A stretch of DNA of 64,000 bases, from contig NC_015276.1 of NCBI RefSeq assembly GCF_000192865.1, positions 1,302,001 through 1,366,000 of the forward strand, written 5' to 3'. The DNA is from Marinomonas mediterranea MMB-1 (lineage in GTDB: Bacteria > Pseudomonadota > Gammaproteobacteria > Pseudomonadales > Marinomonadaceae). The translations under genes were made by a program, and so were the position numbers. The notes beneath the pieces were generated by a model. That model saw only the letters and a program-made list of their open reading frames with translations, was not told where the DNA came from and did no database searches. How positions within the stretch are numbered: the stretch's first letter is position 1; each line of letters begins with the position of its first letter. Positions 44,653 through 54,321 of the stretch are shown here, in pieces.

Positions 44653-45273
44653 ATGTTTCTACTTCGTGGTTTTATTTATCTTTTATGTGTTGCTGGCGTT
44701 GCTCAAATTATTTCGCTGGAGGCATTCGACCTAGGGCCGATGGCTGAGTACTCTGAAGACTCCTTAACAGAAACTCTTCAAGACGCCTTTGCAGCGGTGA
44801 GTGCGGGGCTGTTCTTTTATGCCGCGTATATGAGCGTAAAGTTTCGCTATGCGGGTATCTTGCTTGGCGCTCTCATGTCAATGATGTTCGTACGTGAAGC
44901 GGATTCGTTTCTAGATCAAAATGTGTTTGACGGTGCATGGCAGGCGATTGTTTTCGCTATTCTAGTGGTAACCTTATTTTCACTTCGAGGAAAGTTTAAA
45001 GCGGCCTACCAGTCATTAAAAGAGTATTCAATGACTGCCAGCTTCGGGCTCATGTCCGCTGGTGTTGTGATTATACTAGCGTTTTCTCGTCTGATGGGGC
45101 GTGGGAAATTATGGCAGGCTCTTATGGACGATGCCTACATGCGAGCTGTAAAGAACTTGGTTGAAGAAGGTACTGAGTTGCTTGGATACACAATTGTTGT
45201 CTTAGCTGCTGTGGAGTTTGTTGTGTACGTGTTGAATCAGAACAAGCGCAACGCTTCTTTGGCGTCTTCATAA
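44653..45273 (+). CDS. Polytopic inner-membrane protein, unknown
   Basis: 206 residues with about six hydrophobic segments (about 3-22, 45-65, 67-85, 94-112, 128-147, 175-197). Charged residues are conserved-looking inside or near membranes: READSFLDQN and VEEGTELLGY. It is not a known transporter family that I recognise. Start ATG 44653 with AAGGA upstream. It lies alone between repeat B and a convergent TetR gene. Confidence 0.7.
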   Translation: MFLLRGFIYLLCVAGVAQIISLEAFDLGPMAEYSEDSLTETLQDAFAAVSAGLFFYAAYMSVKFRYAGILLGALMSMMFVREADSFLDQNVFDGAWQAIVFAILVVTLFSLRGKFKAAYQSLKEYSMTASFGLMSAGVVIILAFSRLMGRGKLWQALMDDAYMRAVKNLVEEGTELLGYTIVVLAAVEFVVYVLNQNKRNASLASS

Positions 45274-45284
45274 GAACACTAACG

Positions 45285-45878
45285 TTATTGCCGATCATGG
45301 GATTGAAGCATGTTTGAAATTTGTGTTGTCATGCCTTCGATCTCAGATTGGTTGATATAGATCCCGTCTATTACGAGTCTCGCAAAGCCATGAAGGCTTG
45401 CCCAGCACGCTTGTCCCACTCTCAGTGCGCTGTTTCCTTGATCTAGTATTTTTGCATTCTGAAGCTCTCCAACCCAAGAGATCCAGCGTTTAAAGGTGGA
45501 TTTTGATGTGGACTTAAGTGAATCTGTTTGCAGTTGGTTTTGCCAGATAAGCTGCCCGTACATAAGGTCGTATAGATGTTGGTTTGTGGTAGCGAAAGCG
45601 ATGTAACTTTTAACGTATTCCTCAAATGTTGTTCTTGATGTCCCTTTCTCAATAATCGTTTCTAACGCTTCTCTTTGTTGTCTGAATCCTGATTCCGCAA
45701 GCGCGCAAAGTAGATCGTTTTTATCTTTAAAGTGGTGATATAGGGCTGTTCTGGAAACGCCAATTTGTTGTGCTAGCCTGCGTATGGAAAGGGCTTCTAT
45801 GCCTTCTTCTCTTAAAATGTTGTCTGCTTCATTGATTAGGGACGAATAAAGGTCACCGTGATGGTATGGCTTGGGCAT
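45285..45878 (-). CDS. TetR-family regulator, probable local repressor of fadH
   Basis: 197 residues from ATG 45878 (MPKPYHHGDLYSSLI), preceded by GGAAAG. The N-terminal helix-turn-helix (LSIRRLAQQIGVSRTALYHHF) is typical of TetR. The C-terminal ligand domain begins about residue 60. The gene is divergent from fadH, and two TTGAC-N3-GTCAA sites lie between them. Control of fadH and of itself, with an acyl-CoA-like ligand, is inferred from context. Confidence 0.88.
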   Translation of the reverse strand: MPKPYHHGDLYSSLINEADNILREEGIEALSIRRLAQQIGVSRTALYHHFKDKNDLLCALAESGFRQQREALETIIEKGTSRTTFEEYVKSYIAFATTNQHLYDLMYGQLIWQNQLQTDSLKSTSKSTFKRWISWVGELQNAKILDQGNSALRVGQACWASLHGFARLVIDGIYINQSEIEGMTTQISNMLQSHDRQ

Positions 45879-45931
45879 GGCGCTTTCCAATTGGTCTAAG
45901 GGTCTAATAAAGAGACATTCTAACTCTTATC

Positions 45932-45971
45932 TTGACGCTGTCAAAATTGAACGCTATCTTGACGGTGTCAA
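45932..45971. promoter_or_regulatory. Paired TetR operators, 27-base period
   Basis: TTGACGCTGTCAA (45932-45944) and TTGACGGTGTCAA (45959-45971) are palindromes of the form TTGAC-N3-GTCAA in the divergent promoter region. Confidence 0.75.
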
Positions 45972-46008
45972 AATAATAAAACAAGAATAATTAATGTAGA
46001 GAGTCGCT

Positions 46009-48054
46009 ATGTTTGATACTTCTAATCCTGATGTTTATCCCAATATTTTTAAGCCGCTCGATCTTGGTTTTACGACGCTAAAGAATCGAATCATTATGGG
46101 TTCGATGCACCTTGGGCTTGAAGAGGCTGAGGGTGGGTTTGAGCGGATGGCAGCCTTTTATAAAGAGCGAGCTGAGGGTGGTGTTGCATTGATTGTCACC
46201 GGCGGCATTGCTCCAAACCCTGAAGGTGCGGTATATCAGGGTGCCGCTCAAATGACTAGTGACGGAGATGTTGCTAATCATGCGATTGTAACTGAGGCGG
46301 TTCATTTAGCTGGCGGAAAAATATGCATGCAAATTTTGCATGCGGGTCGCTATGCGTATTCGCCAAAGCTGGTGGCTCCGTCCGCGCTTCAAGCTCCAAT
46401 TAACCCTTTTAAGCCTAAATCCTTGTCTGAAGTAGAGATTGAAAAGCAAATTAATGACTTTGTGCATGCTGCGATTTTAGCTCATAAAGCGGGTTACGAT
46501 GGCGTTGAGATAATGGCGTCGGAAGGCTATTTCTTAAATCAATTTATCTGTGCGCGAACGAATCAGAGGTTAGATGACTGGGGAGGCTCGTTTGATAAGA
46601 GAATTAAATTGCCTGTTGAGATCGTATCTCGAATTAGGGCGGCAGTGGGTCGTGAATTTATCATAATATTTCGGTTGTCGATGTTGGATTTGGTGGAAGG
46701 CGGTTCGACGGTAGAAGAAACGGTGCAGCTAGGGTGTGCTGTTGAGAAAGCTGGTGTTGATATTATTAATACGGGAATAGGTTGGCATGAAGCGCGTGTC
46801 CCAACCATTGCGACTAAGGTACCCAGAGCGGCTTTTACGTGGGTAACGAAAAAATTTCGTGAGCATCTTTCTGTTCCTGTCGTGACGTCAAACAGAATTA
46901 ATATGCCAGATACTGCTGAGGGCGTGCTTAAGAGAGGTGACGCCGATCTCGTCTCTATGGCGCGGCCATTTTTGGCCGACCCTGAATTTGTCGTCAAGTC
47001 CAGAGAGAACCGGGCGGATGAAATTAACACATGTATCGGCTGTAATCAGGCCTGCTTAGATCATGCTTTTGATGGCAAGATGACGTCATGTTTAGTTAAT
47101 CCGCGAGCGTGTCATGAAACTAAACTTTTAATATTACCCGCAAATACGCCTAAAAAAGTTGCTGTGGTCGGTGCTGGCCCAGCAGGGTTGGCGTGTGCAA
47201 CGACAGCAGCTAAAAGAGGGCATGATGTTACTTTGTATGACAAAGACTCAGAGATTGGTGGGCAATTTAATATCGCGAAAAAAATACCGGGTAAATCCGA
47301 ATTCAATGAAACGCTGCGTTATTTCGCTAAGCAGCTCACTTTGCTTGGGGTAAAGGTGGTTCTCAATCATAAAGTATCAACTAAAGAGCTTAATGAATCG
47401 GGCTTTGATGAGGTTGTTATAGCAACTGGTATTACTCCAAGAAAACCTTCTATTGAGGGAATAGATCACCCTAAAGTACTTTCATACATTGATGTAATTC
47501 GCTCAGGTAAGGCAGTAGGGGACCGAGTTGCTGTTATTGGTGCTGGAGGTATTGGCTTTGATGTTAGTGAGTATCTGGTGCATCCGACACCCTTAGCTTC
47601 GTATAATCATACTCAAGAGACGGCTTCTTTTTTACAAGAATGGGGGATAGATATCGAGCTAACTCACCGAGGTGGCTTACTTTCAAAAAATAATCCTCAG
47701 CCTTCCAATCGAACGGTTTATTTGCTCCAAAGAAAAAGTGCGAAAGTAGGAGGGAATTTAGGTAAAACGACGGGGTGGATACATCGTGCGGGGCTTCTGA
47801 AAAGAGGAGTCAATATGGTGTCCGGTTGTGAGTATGTAAAGGTTGATGATATCGGCTTGCATTTGTTGGTAGAGGGGGAGCCGCAGATTTTAGAAGTGGA
47901 TAACGTGATCGTCTGTGCGGGCCAAGAGTCATTGTGCGAATTGCAGGATGGTCTCGTTTGTTCAAGTCACTTAATTGGCGGTGCTAGTTTTGCGTCGGAG
48001 CTGGATGCAAAAAGAGCGATTAAGCAAGGTACAGAACTGGCGGTAACGCTTTAG
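46009..48054 (+). CDS. fadH: 2,4-dienoyl-CoA reductase (NADPH)
   Basis: 681 residues. The N-terminal FMN barrel (NIFKPLDLGFTTLKNRIIMG; ILHAGRYAYSP) is of the old-yellow-enzyme type. The Fe-S cysteines are C-x2-C-x3-C and C 11-12 residues on (CIGCNQACLDHAFDGKMTSC). The FAD/NAD domains follow (VAVVGAGPAGLACATTAAKR; VAVIGAGGIGFDVSEYL). The layout matches FadH, which reduces 2,4-dienoyl-CoA in oxidation of unsaturated fatty acids. Divergent TetR regulator upstream and a terminator downstream; single-gene unit. Confidence 0.93.
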   Translation: MFDTSNPDVYPNIFKPLDLGFTTLKNRIIMGSMHLGLEEAEGGFERMAAFYKERAEGGVALIVTGGIAPNPEGAVYQGAAQMTSDGDVANHAIVTEAVHLAGGKICMQILHAGRYAYSPKLVAPSALQAPINPFKPKSLSEVEIEKQINDFVHAAILAHKAGYDGVEIMASEGYFLNQFICARTNQRLDDWGGSFDKRIKLPVEIVSRIRAAVGREFIIIFRLSMLDLVEGGSTVEETVQLGCAVEKAGVDIINTGIGWHEARVPTIATKVPRAAFTWVTKKFREHLSVPVVTSNRINMPDTAEGVLKRGDADLVSMARPFLADPEFVVKSRENRADEINTCIGCNQACLDHAFDGKMTSCLVNPRACHETKLLILPANTPKKVAVVGAGPAGLACATTAAKRGHDVTLYDKDSEIGGQFNIAKKIPGKSEFNETLRYFAKQLTLLGVKVVLNHKVSTKELNESGFDEVVIATGITPRKPSIEGIDHPKVLSYIDVIRSGKAVGDRVAVIGAGGIGFDVSEYLVHPTPLASYNHTQETASFLQEWGIDIELTHRGGLLSKNNPQPSNRTVYLLQRKSAKVGGNLGKTTGWIHRAGLLKRGVNMVSGCEYVKVDDIGLHLLVEGEPQILEVDNVIVCAGQESLCELQDGLVCSSHLIGGASFASELDAKRAIKQGTELAVTL

Positions 48055-48091
48055 AGCTTGCAAGGAGGTGTAAGGGCCTTGCAAGCTGGTT
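48055..48091 (+). terminator. Terminator-like hairpin after fadH
   Basis: Arms AGCTTGCAAGG (48055-48065) and CCTTGCAAGCT (48077-48087), then GGTTTT. Confidence 0.75.
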
Positions 48092-48106
48092 TTAAATAAA
48101 CTCATA

Positions 48107-48661
48107 TTATTGCTCGCTGCTTTCTGTATCAGTGTTGGTTTTAGGTTGTTTAGGTGGTTCGCCAGTCTTGAGCATGCGTAATAAGTTTAGGCGTTCTAAA
48201 CTTGATTTGAGCGCCAGATCTGTTCGATATTGATACTCATTGGCCCAATCAGTTCCTCTAGGAACTAAGTCGGACAGGTCGCCAATACCTTGGCGCATTA
48301 CAGATAAATAATTTTGTATGCTTTCTTCTTGGTTGATTAAAATATTTTTCAACGCCGTTGAGCTGCTGTGGCGTAGATACGTTCTAAGTACGCTGGCTTC
48401 CTGTTCTAATCCACTGATGACTTGTTCTTGTTGTGTGAGTTGTGTCTCTAGTGCTTTGATTTTTTCTTCGATGGGTTGTTCGCTTGAAGTGACTTCCGCA
48501 GCACTGCTATTGGAAAGGAAATAGAATATTCCAGAAGAGGCTCCTACGCTGACTAAAAAACACATGAAAAAACCAGCAATCAGCCCAATTGGGAGGTTGC
48601 GTTTCTTTTTCGCTGGTTTTTCGCTTACGTCTTCGTCTTTTAGTGTGTCATTTTTTGGCAT
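48107..48661 (-). CDS. Single-pass membrane protein with coiled coil, unknown
   Basis: 184 residues. A basic cytosolic tail (EKPAKKKRNLP) is followed by a membrane helix (about 25-47, LIAGFFMCFLVSVGASSGI) and a periplasmic coiled coil (about 62-95, IEEKIKALETQLTQQEQV). The C-terminus is Lys/Pro/Thr rich. No known family recognised. It lies between fadH and iscR, convergent to fadH. Confidence 0.65.
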   Translation of the reverse strand: MPKNDTLKDEDVSEKPAKKKRNLPIGLIAGFFMCFLVSVGASSGIFYFLSNSSAAEVTSSEQPIEEKIKALETQLTQQEQVISGLEQEASVLRTYLRHSSSTALKNILINQEESIQNYLSVMRQGIGDLSDLVPRGTDWANEYQYRTDLALKSSLERLNLLRMLKTGEPPKQPKTNTDTESSEQ

Positions 48662-48884
48662 GGCTGCTCCCTGTTGAATGCGTTTGTACAGGTTTATGTG
48701 AAACTTGCTTGCAAGTTTGATTAGCAGAAGCGTCCCTTCCTATCGACAGCGCTTCATAAGGTAGTAGCGAATAAAGTGCTGTCATGCGGTTAAGTTACCT
48801 TTTTTTGTTGTAATTGTATCGGCTTAAAGGTTCAGTTTTTTAGAATTACACCGTAAAATACGCAAAATTTTAAACCTTAGATGA

Positions 48885-48909
48885 ATAACCTACTAAAATA
48901 GTCGGTTAT
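48885..48909. promoter_or_regulatory. IscR type 1 binding site (autoregulation)
   Basis: 25 bases beginning ATAACCTACTAAA and ending TAGTCGGTTAT match the known IscR type 1 consensus closely. It sits 70 bases before the iscR start. Confidence 0.85.
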
Positions 48910-48934
48910 ATACTTGATCAAAATACTAGGTTTT
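48910..48934. promoter_or_regulatory. Second, weaker IscR type 1-like site
   Basis: ATACTTGATC-AAAA-TACTAGG keeps about 19 of 25 consensus positions by eye and abuts the first site, like the paired sites in E. coli. Confidence 0.5.
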
Positions 48935-48978
48935 TTGTATACTTGGTCGCAAAGAAATTAGTATTTGGTGGTTAAAAA

Positions 48979-49479
48979 ATGCGCCTGACAACTAAAGGTC
49001 GTTATGCGGTTACAGCAATGCTGGATCTCGCTTTACATTCTGATAAGGGCCCCGTGTCTTTATCTGACATTTCGGCAAGGCAAGGCATCTCTCTTTCATA
49101 CCTAGAACAGCTTTTCGCTAAACTTCGTAAGCAGTCTTTGGTATCCAGTGTCCGTGGTCCTGGTGGTGGATATCTTCTCAGTCGAGAGCGGAGTGACATT
49201 TTTGTTGCTCAAATTGTCGACGCGGTCAATGAGTCTGTTGACGCAACGGGGTGTCGAGGGCGTAGTGATTGTCAGGGTGGTACTACCTGTCTTACTCATC
49301 ACCTTTGGTGTGATCTAAGTGATCAAATTCACGATTTTTTGAGTGGAATCAGTCTGGAGAAGCTTGTTCAACGTAAAGACGTACGTCTTGTTGCAGAGCG
49401 TCAATCTTCTGATGTGAAATTACCAGACCAACCGCACGAACAAGACCAAGATAAAATAAGCGCGGCGCTTCTTGGTTAA
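48979..49479 (+). CDS. iscR: Fe-S cluster regulator IscR
   Basis: 166 residues. The Rrf2 winged helix MRLTTKGRYAVTAMLDLAL and SLSYLEQLFAKLRK are standard. The cluster ligands C92, C98, C104 and H107 are all present (GCRGRSDC, GGTTCLTHH). It senses Fe-S demand and represses its own operon when it holds [2Fe-2S]. It heads a SUF operon here, not iscSUA-hscBA. Confidence 0.96.
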   Translation: MRLTTKGRYAVTAMLDLALHSDKGPVSLSDISARQGISLSYLEQLFAKLRKQSLVSSVRGPGGGYLLSRERSDIFVAQIVDAVNESVDATGCRGRSDCQGGTTCLTHHLWCDLSDQIHDFLSGISLEKLVQRKDVRLVAERQSSDVKLPDQPHEQDQDKISAALLG

Positions 49480-49567
49480 GTTGTTTAGAAGTTAGCATAG
49501 AAAATAATGGCAGAGAGAGACTTTCTCCAAGTCTTGTCGCGAGCCAATAAAGTGAGTGAATTCCAAT

Positions 49568-51004
49568 ATGACAGAGCAGATAGATAAGGCGCTGGCGAGA
49601 GAATACGAAGCGGGTTTTGTATCGGAAATAGAGTCTGATACGTTCGAGCCAGGTTTGAATGAAGACGTGATTCGTCGTCTTTCGCAAATTAAAGGCGAGC
49701 CAGAATGGATGTTAGACTGGCGACTAAAAGCCTTTCGTGTATGGCAGGAGATGGAAGAGCCTGATTGGGCACACGTGGATTATCCAAAAATCGATTTTCA
49801 GGCTATTGCTTATTACTCTGCACCAAAAAGTATGCAAGACAAGCCTAAGTCTTTGGATGAAGTTGATCCAGAACTACTCCGCACATACGAGAAGCTGGGC
49901 ATTCCTTTAGTTGAGCAACAAATGTTGGCCGGCATTGCAGTAGATGCCGTTTTCGATTCTGTATCTGTTGTCACCACTTTTCGAGAAAAACTAGAAGAAG
50001 CGGGCGTTATTTTCTGCCCAATATCGGAAGCGCTTCATAAATACCCAGAGCTTGTTCAGAAGTATTTGGGTAGCGTTGTTCCGACAAAAGACAATTATTA
50101 TGCCGCATTGAACTGCGCGGTCTTTACGGATGGATCATTTGTATACATCCCTAAAGGGACTCGCTGCCCTATGGAGCTTTCGACTTACTTCCGAATAAAC
50201 GAACAGAATACTGGTCAGTTTGAACGTACCTTAATTGTTGCTGACGAGGGGAGTTACGTAAGTTACCTAGAAGGTTGTACGGCACCACAACGAGATGAAA
50301 ATCAATTGCATGCTGCTGTTGTCGAATTGGTTGCAATGGATGATGCCGAGATAAAATATTCGACGGTACAGAACTGGTATCCTGGTGACGAAGATGGCAA
50401 AGGCGGTATATACAACTTTGTTACCAAACGCGGTATTTGTCATACCAATGCGAAAATATCTTGGACTCAAGTAGAAACAGGTTCTGCTGTTACTTGGAAA
50501 TACCCAAGCTGTGTTTTGAAGGGTGATAACAGTGTTGGTGAATTCTACTCTGTTGCTCTAACTCGTGGGCGTCAGCAGGCGGATACCGGAACTAAGATGA
50601 TCCATCTTGGTAAAAACACGAAATCGACCATTATCTCGAAGGGTATTTCAGCAGGAAAGAGTAACAATAGTTATCGTGGTTTGGTACGAATGAATCCGGG
50701 CGCAAAAGGCGCGCGTAATTTTACTCAATGTGATTCGCTGTTGATCGGTGATCAATGCGGAGCTCACACCTTCCCATACGTGGAGAGTCGTAATCCGTCA
50801 GCCATTATTGAGCATGAAGCAACGACATCTAAAGTAAGTGATGAGCAAATGTTCTTATGTCAGCAGCGCGGTTTGGATCCTGAAAAAGCGGTTTCTATGA
50901 TCGTTAACGGGTTCTGTAAAGAAGTATTTAAAGAATTGCCAATGGAATTTGCCGTAGAAGCAGGCAAATTACTTGAAATAAGCCTTGAAGGTTCAGTAGG
51001 TTGA
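49568..51004 (+). CDS. sufB: Fe-S scaffold protein SufB
   Basis: 478 residues from ATG 49568 (GTG 49556 is in frame). The SufB signatures VPTKDNYYAALNCAVFTDGS, GCTAPQRDENQLHAAVVELV (catalytic/cluster Cys) and NSYRGLVRMNPGAKGARNFTQCDS are clear. With SufC and SufD it forms the SufBC2D scaffold where clusters assemble. Gap of 88 bases after iscR holds only a 26-codon frame without clear translation signals. Confidence 0.97.
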   Translation: MTEQIDKALAREYEAGFVSEIESDTFEPGLNEDVIRRLSQIKGEPEWMLDWRLKAFRVWQEMEEPDWAHVDYPKIDFQAIAYYSAPKSMQDKPKSLDEVDPELLRTYEKLGIPLVEQQMLAGIAVDAVFDSVSVVTTFREKLEEAGVIFCPISEALHKYPELVQKYLGSVVPTKDNYYAALNCAVFTDGSFVYIPKGTRCPMELSTYFRINEQNTGQFERTLIVADEGSYVSYLEGCTAPQRDENQLHAAVVELVAMDDAEIKYSTVQNWYPGDEDGKGGIYNFVTKRGICHTNAKISWTQVETGSAVTWKYPSCVLKGDNSVGEFYSVALTRGRQQADTGTKMIHLGKNTKSTIISKGISAGKSNNSYRGLVRMNPGAKGARNFTQCDSLLIGDQCGAHTFPYVESRNPSAIIEHEATTSKVSDEQMFLCQQRGLDPEKAVSMIVNGFCKEVFKELPMEFAVEAGKLLEISLEGSVG

Positions 51005-51018
51005 GGAATAAGTCAAAC

Positions 51019-51804
51019 ATGTCTAACGAAAACGTTTTGTTATCGATTAAAGATCTGCACGCAAGTGTTGAAGAAAAAAATATTATTAAAGGCCTCAACC
51101 TAGAGATTAAACCTGGTGAAGTTCATGCGATTATGGGACCGAATGGTGCGGGTAAGAGTACGCTAGGTTATGTTCTTTCTGGTCGTGAAGGCTACGAAGT
51201 AGATTCTGGGACCGTGAGCTTAAATGGCGAAGACCTGTTTGAAATGGAAACAGAAGAGCGCGCTCGTGCGGGGTTGTTTCTTGCCTTTCAGTATCCAGTA
51301 GAGATCCCTGGTGTAAGTAACCTTGAGTTTTTGAAGGCAGCGGTTGACGCGACGCGAGAGGCGAATGGCCAAGAGGCGGTTTCTTCTGCAGAGTTTTTGA
51401 AGCAGGCGAAAGAAGCATGTAAAAAAGTTAACTTGCCCGTTTCCTTTTTAAAGCGCGGAGTGAACGAAGGTTTCTCTGGCGGCGAAAAGAAACGTAATGA
51501 ACTTATGCAAATGCTATTGCTAAAACCTAAAGTATGCATCTTGGATGAAACCGACTCCGGATTGGATATTGACGCACTTCAGGTTGTGGCGGAAGGTGTG
51601 AATAGCCAACGTTCAGACGATCGTAGCTTTATTGTCGTTACTCACTACCAGCGTTTATTGGATTACATTAAGCCTGATTACGTTCATGTTCTTTCAGACG
51701 GCAAAATCGTCAAGAGCGGCGATGCTTCTCTAGCGCTTGAGCTTGAGGCTCAGGGTTATTCATGGTTGCAAACAGAACCAGCTGAAGATGAATTAGAGGG
51801 CTAA
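51019..51804 (+). CDS. sufC: Fe-S assembly ATPase SufC
   Basis: 261 residues from ATG 51019. ABC-type motifs: Walker A GPNGAGKST, signature FSGGEKKRNE, Walker B KVCILDETDSGLDIDAL. It is the cytosolic ATPase of the SufBCD scaffold. Overlap-level spacing to sufB and a two-base gap to sufD point to translational coupling. Confidence 0.97.
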   Translation: MSNENVLLSIKDLHASVEEKNIIKGLNLEIKPGEVHAIMGPNGAGKSTLGYVLSGREGYEVDSGTVSLNGEDLFEMETEERARAGLFLAFQYPVEIPGVSNLEFLKAAVDATREANGQEAVSSAEFLKQAKEACKKVNLPVSFLKRGVNEGFSGGEKKRNELMQMLLLKPKVCILDETDSGLDIDALQVVAEGVNSQRSDDRSFIVVTHYQRLLDYIKPDYVHVLSDGKIVKSGDASLALELEAQGYSWLQTEPAEDELEG

Positions 51805-51806
51805 GC

Positions 51807-53084
51807 ATGAGCAAATGGTTTTCAAATGCGCTCACGCGAGCTCAAGATCTAACCGAACTCGCCGAGCAGCAGTGGTTAGCTCCAATTAGAGCAAAAGCGA
51901 TTTCACAACTTAAGAATACTCGCTGGCCGAATCGTAAGACTGAAGCTTGGCGTTACACGCCATTGCGTGCAGTAGAAAGAACGCTGGCATCAGTAAAAAA
52001 CGCTGATGCCGCTGAAAAAGGCTTAGTTCCAGCAGTCATTGAAGGGTTGTCGGCGATTGAGGTTGTTTTTGTTAATGGTGAATTTAGTGAAGCATTAAGT
52101 ACTCAAGTGCTCCCAGCAGGTCTTTCTATCGTGTTGGGCTCTCAGCTAGACAACCGTGATGATTTGCTTGATGCGCTTTCAGAGATCAAACCCGAGCGTC
52201 ACTTATTTGGCATGTTGAACGATGCGTTGGTTCAGGAAGTTGTTTGGATTAAGGTTGCTCAAGGGGTGTCGATTGATGCACCTATTCGAATTACGAATTT
52301 GTCGTCTCAAGCCGCTGAATCGCATGTGAAAGCATTTGTTTCTGTTGAAGAGGGGGCTCAAGTAACCGTTCTAGAAATGGCAGGCTCTAATGGACAAACA
52401 CTTTCCACTGGATTCACTGAATACGATTTAGCAAAAGACTCACGATTGGAGCACTATCGGTTTGCACTTCAAACAGATGATAATGTTTCGGTCGGCGGTT
52501 GCCATTTTAGGTTGGGCGAAGCGGCACAACTAAACAGCAATATCATTGGGTTTGGCAGCGATTTACAGCGTTTGGATACAGATATTATTTACGCGGGAGA
52601 AAATGCGAACGCAAAATTAAATGCTGTATATTTGTTAGATGGCAATGAATTATTTGACCTACATGCCACCGTTGAGCATGCCGTTCCGAATTGTGTAACG
52701 GAAGAGAATATACGCGGTATCGTTGCGGATCGTGCGCGTGCTGTATTCAATGGCCGTATTCATATTCATCGTGACGCTCAAAAGACGCTAGCCGAGTTGA
52801 ATAATCGTAATCTGCTTATGTCAGACAAAGCAGAGATCAATACTAAGCCTGAGCTTGAAATTTATGCGGATGATGTTCGCTGTGCGCACGGGGCAACCGT
52901 TGCGGAAATAGATAAGCAGGCGCTTTATTATTTGCAGACCCGAGGTATTAGTCGATCAAAGGCTCAGGTAATGCTTAATTTTGGTTTTATTAATGAGTTG
53001 ATTGACCAGATGCCAAACGAGGTTATTGCACAATGGGTACGCCCCATTATCCGTAATCGATTTGAGCAAATGGAAGTAAAATAG
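51807..53084 (+). CDS. sufD: Fe-S scaffold protein SufD
   Basis: 425 residues. N-terminal WPNRKTEAWRYTPLRAV, and the C-terminal beta-helix with NLLMSDKAEINTKPELEIYA and DVRCAHGATV, are SufD hallmarks (conserved Cys and His near ADDVRCAHG). It pairs with SufB and SufC. Confidence 0.96.
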   Translation: MSKWFSNALTRAQDLTELAEQQWLAPIRAKAISQLKNTRWPNRKTEAWRYTPLRAVERTLASVKNADAAEKGLVPAVIEGLSAIEVVFVNGEFSEALSTQVLPAGLSIVLGSQLDNRDDLLDALSEIKPERHLFGMLNDALVQEVVWIKVAQGVSIDAPIRITNLSSQAAESHVKAFVSVEEGAQVTVLEMAGSNGQTLSTGFTEYDLAKDSRLEHYRFALQTDDNVSVGGCHFRLGEAAQLNSNIIGFGSDLQRLDTDIIYAGENANAKLNAVYLLDGNELFDLHATVEHAVPNCVTEENIRGIVADRARAVFNGRIHIHRDAQKTLAELNNRNLLMSDKAEINTKPELEIYADDVRCAHGATVAEIDKQALYYLQTRGISRSKAQVMLNFGFINELIDQMPNEVIAQWVRPIIRNRFEQMEVK

Positions 53085-53090
53085 GCGGTA

Positions 53091-54311
53091 ATGATGACGT
53101 TTAATGTTGCGGCTATCCGTGAGCAGTTTCCGATATTAAAGCGCGAGGTGGATGGTAATCCACTGGTATATCTCGATAATGCGGCAAGTACGCAGAAGCC
53201 GCAGTGCGTCATTGATGCGTTGGTGGATTATTACACTCGATGTAATTCGAATGTCCATCGTGGCGCTCACCGACTTGCAGACGAAGCAACCAAAGAGTTT
53301 GAAGCGGCGCGTGACATTGTTAAAAACTTTATCAATGCACCTAATCGCGAAGAGGTTATTTGGACGTCTGGTACGACGGAAAGTCTCAATATTATTGCGC
53401 ATGGGTTGCGTGAAACGCTTTCTAGTGATGATGAAGTGATAGTCACGGAAATGGAGCATCATGCCAACATAGTGACTTGGCAAGAGGCGTGTCGTTTTGC
53501 AGGTGCAACGCTCAAGGTTGTACCGGTTTCAGATCAGGGCGAATTGGACTTAGATGTTTTTGAAACGTTGCTGTCGCCGAAAACCAAGTTAGTTGCATTC
53601 CCTCACGTCTCTAACGTATTAGGAACGGTTAATCCGGTTAAATGGCTGACCCAAAAAGCCAAAGAAGTCGGAGCCTTGGTTTCCATCGATGGTGCGCAAG
53701 GTGTTGCTCATGGCGGTGTGGATGTTCAAGATATTGGCTGTGATTTCTATTCGTTTTCTGGCCATAAAATATACGCCCCGATGGGAATTGGAGTGATGTG
53801 GGGTAAGAAAGACGTCCTAGAAACGTGGCCTGTGTGGCAAACGGGCGGAGAGATGATCTCGACTGTCACTTTAGAAAAGGCGACATGGAATACCCTGCCG
53901 TATCGTTTTGAAGCCGGCACTCCAAACGTAGGAGATGCGATTGCGCTTGGTGCTGCAATAAAGTGGTTCTCAGAGTTTGACCTTAAAGAGGTTCAGGCTC
54001 ATGAAAGGCAACTTATCGCGCACGCCACTAAATGTGCTGAGGCGTTTGAAGGCCTTACTATTATCGGTAATGCTAAAGACAAAGTAGGGGCGATCAGTTT
54101 TGTTCTTGATTGTGGACATCCTGCCGATATCGGATTTTTGTTAGATCGACAAGGTTTTGCTATCCGTACCGGTGATCATTGTGCACAACCTCTAATGTCT
54201 CGCTTTGATGTACCAGGAACGGCGCGAGTGTCTTTCTCAATTTATAATACACTTGAAGAAGTAGATGCCTTTTTTAATGCACTGAAAAAAGTGCGAATGA
54301 TGTTGGCGTAG
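53091..54311 (+). CDS. sufS: Cysteine desulfurase SufS
   Basis: 406 residues (ATG 53091 or 53094). PLP lysine in SFSGHKIYAPMGIGV. Catalytic cysteine C364 in RTGDHCAQPLM, the same number as in E. coli SufS. Group II desulfurase, which needs SufE as sulfur acceptor, and sufE is 1 kb downstream. Confidence 0.97.
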   Translation: MMTFNVAAIREQFPILKREVDGNPLVYLDNAASTQKPQCVIDALVDYYTRCNSNVHRGAHRLADEATKEFEAARDIVKNFINAPNREEVIWTSGTTESLNIIAHGLRETLSSDDEVIVTEMEHHANIVTWQEACRFAGATLKVVPVSDQGELDLDVFETLLSPKTKLVAFPHVSNVLGTVNPVKWLTQKAKEVGALVSIDGAQGVAHGGVDVQDIGCDFYSFSGHKIYAPMGIGVMWGKKDVLETWPVWQTGGEMISTVTLEKATWNTLPYRFEAGTPNVGDAIALGAAIKWFSEFDLKEVQAHERQLIAHATKCAEAFEGLTIIGNAKDKVGAISFVLDCGHPADIGFLLDRQGFAIRTGDHCAQPLMSRFDVPGTARVSFSIYNTLEEVDAFFNALKKVRMMLA

Positions 54312-54321
54312 GAGGAAAAAG

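Noticed and set aside
46563..47030. 155-codon minus-strand frame inside fadH
   Set aside because: Shadow of a conserved enzyme gene.
49507..49587. 26-codon frame between iscR and sufB
   Set aside because: Too short, overlaps the sufB start, and has no ribosome site or conserved feature.
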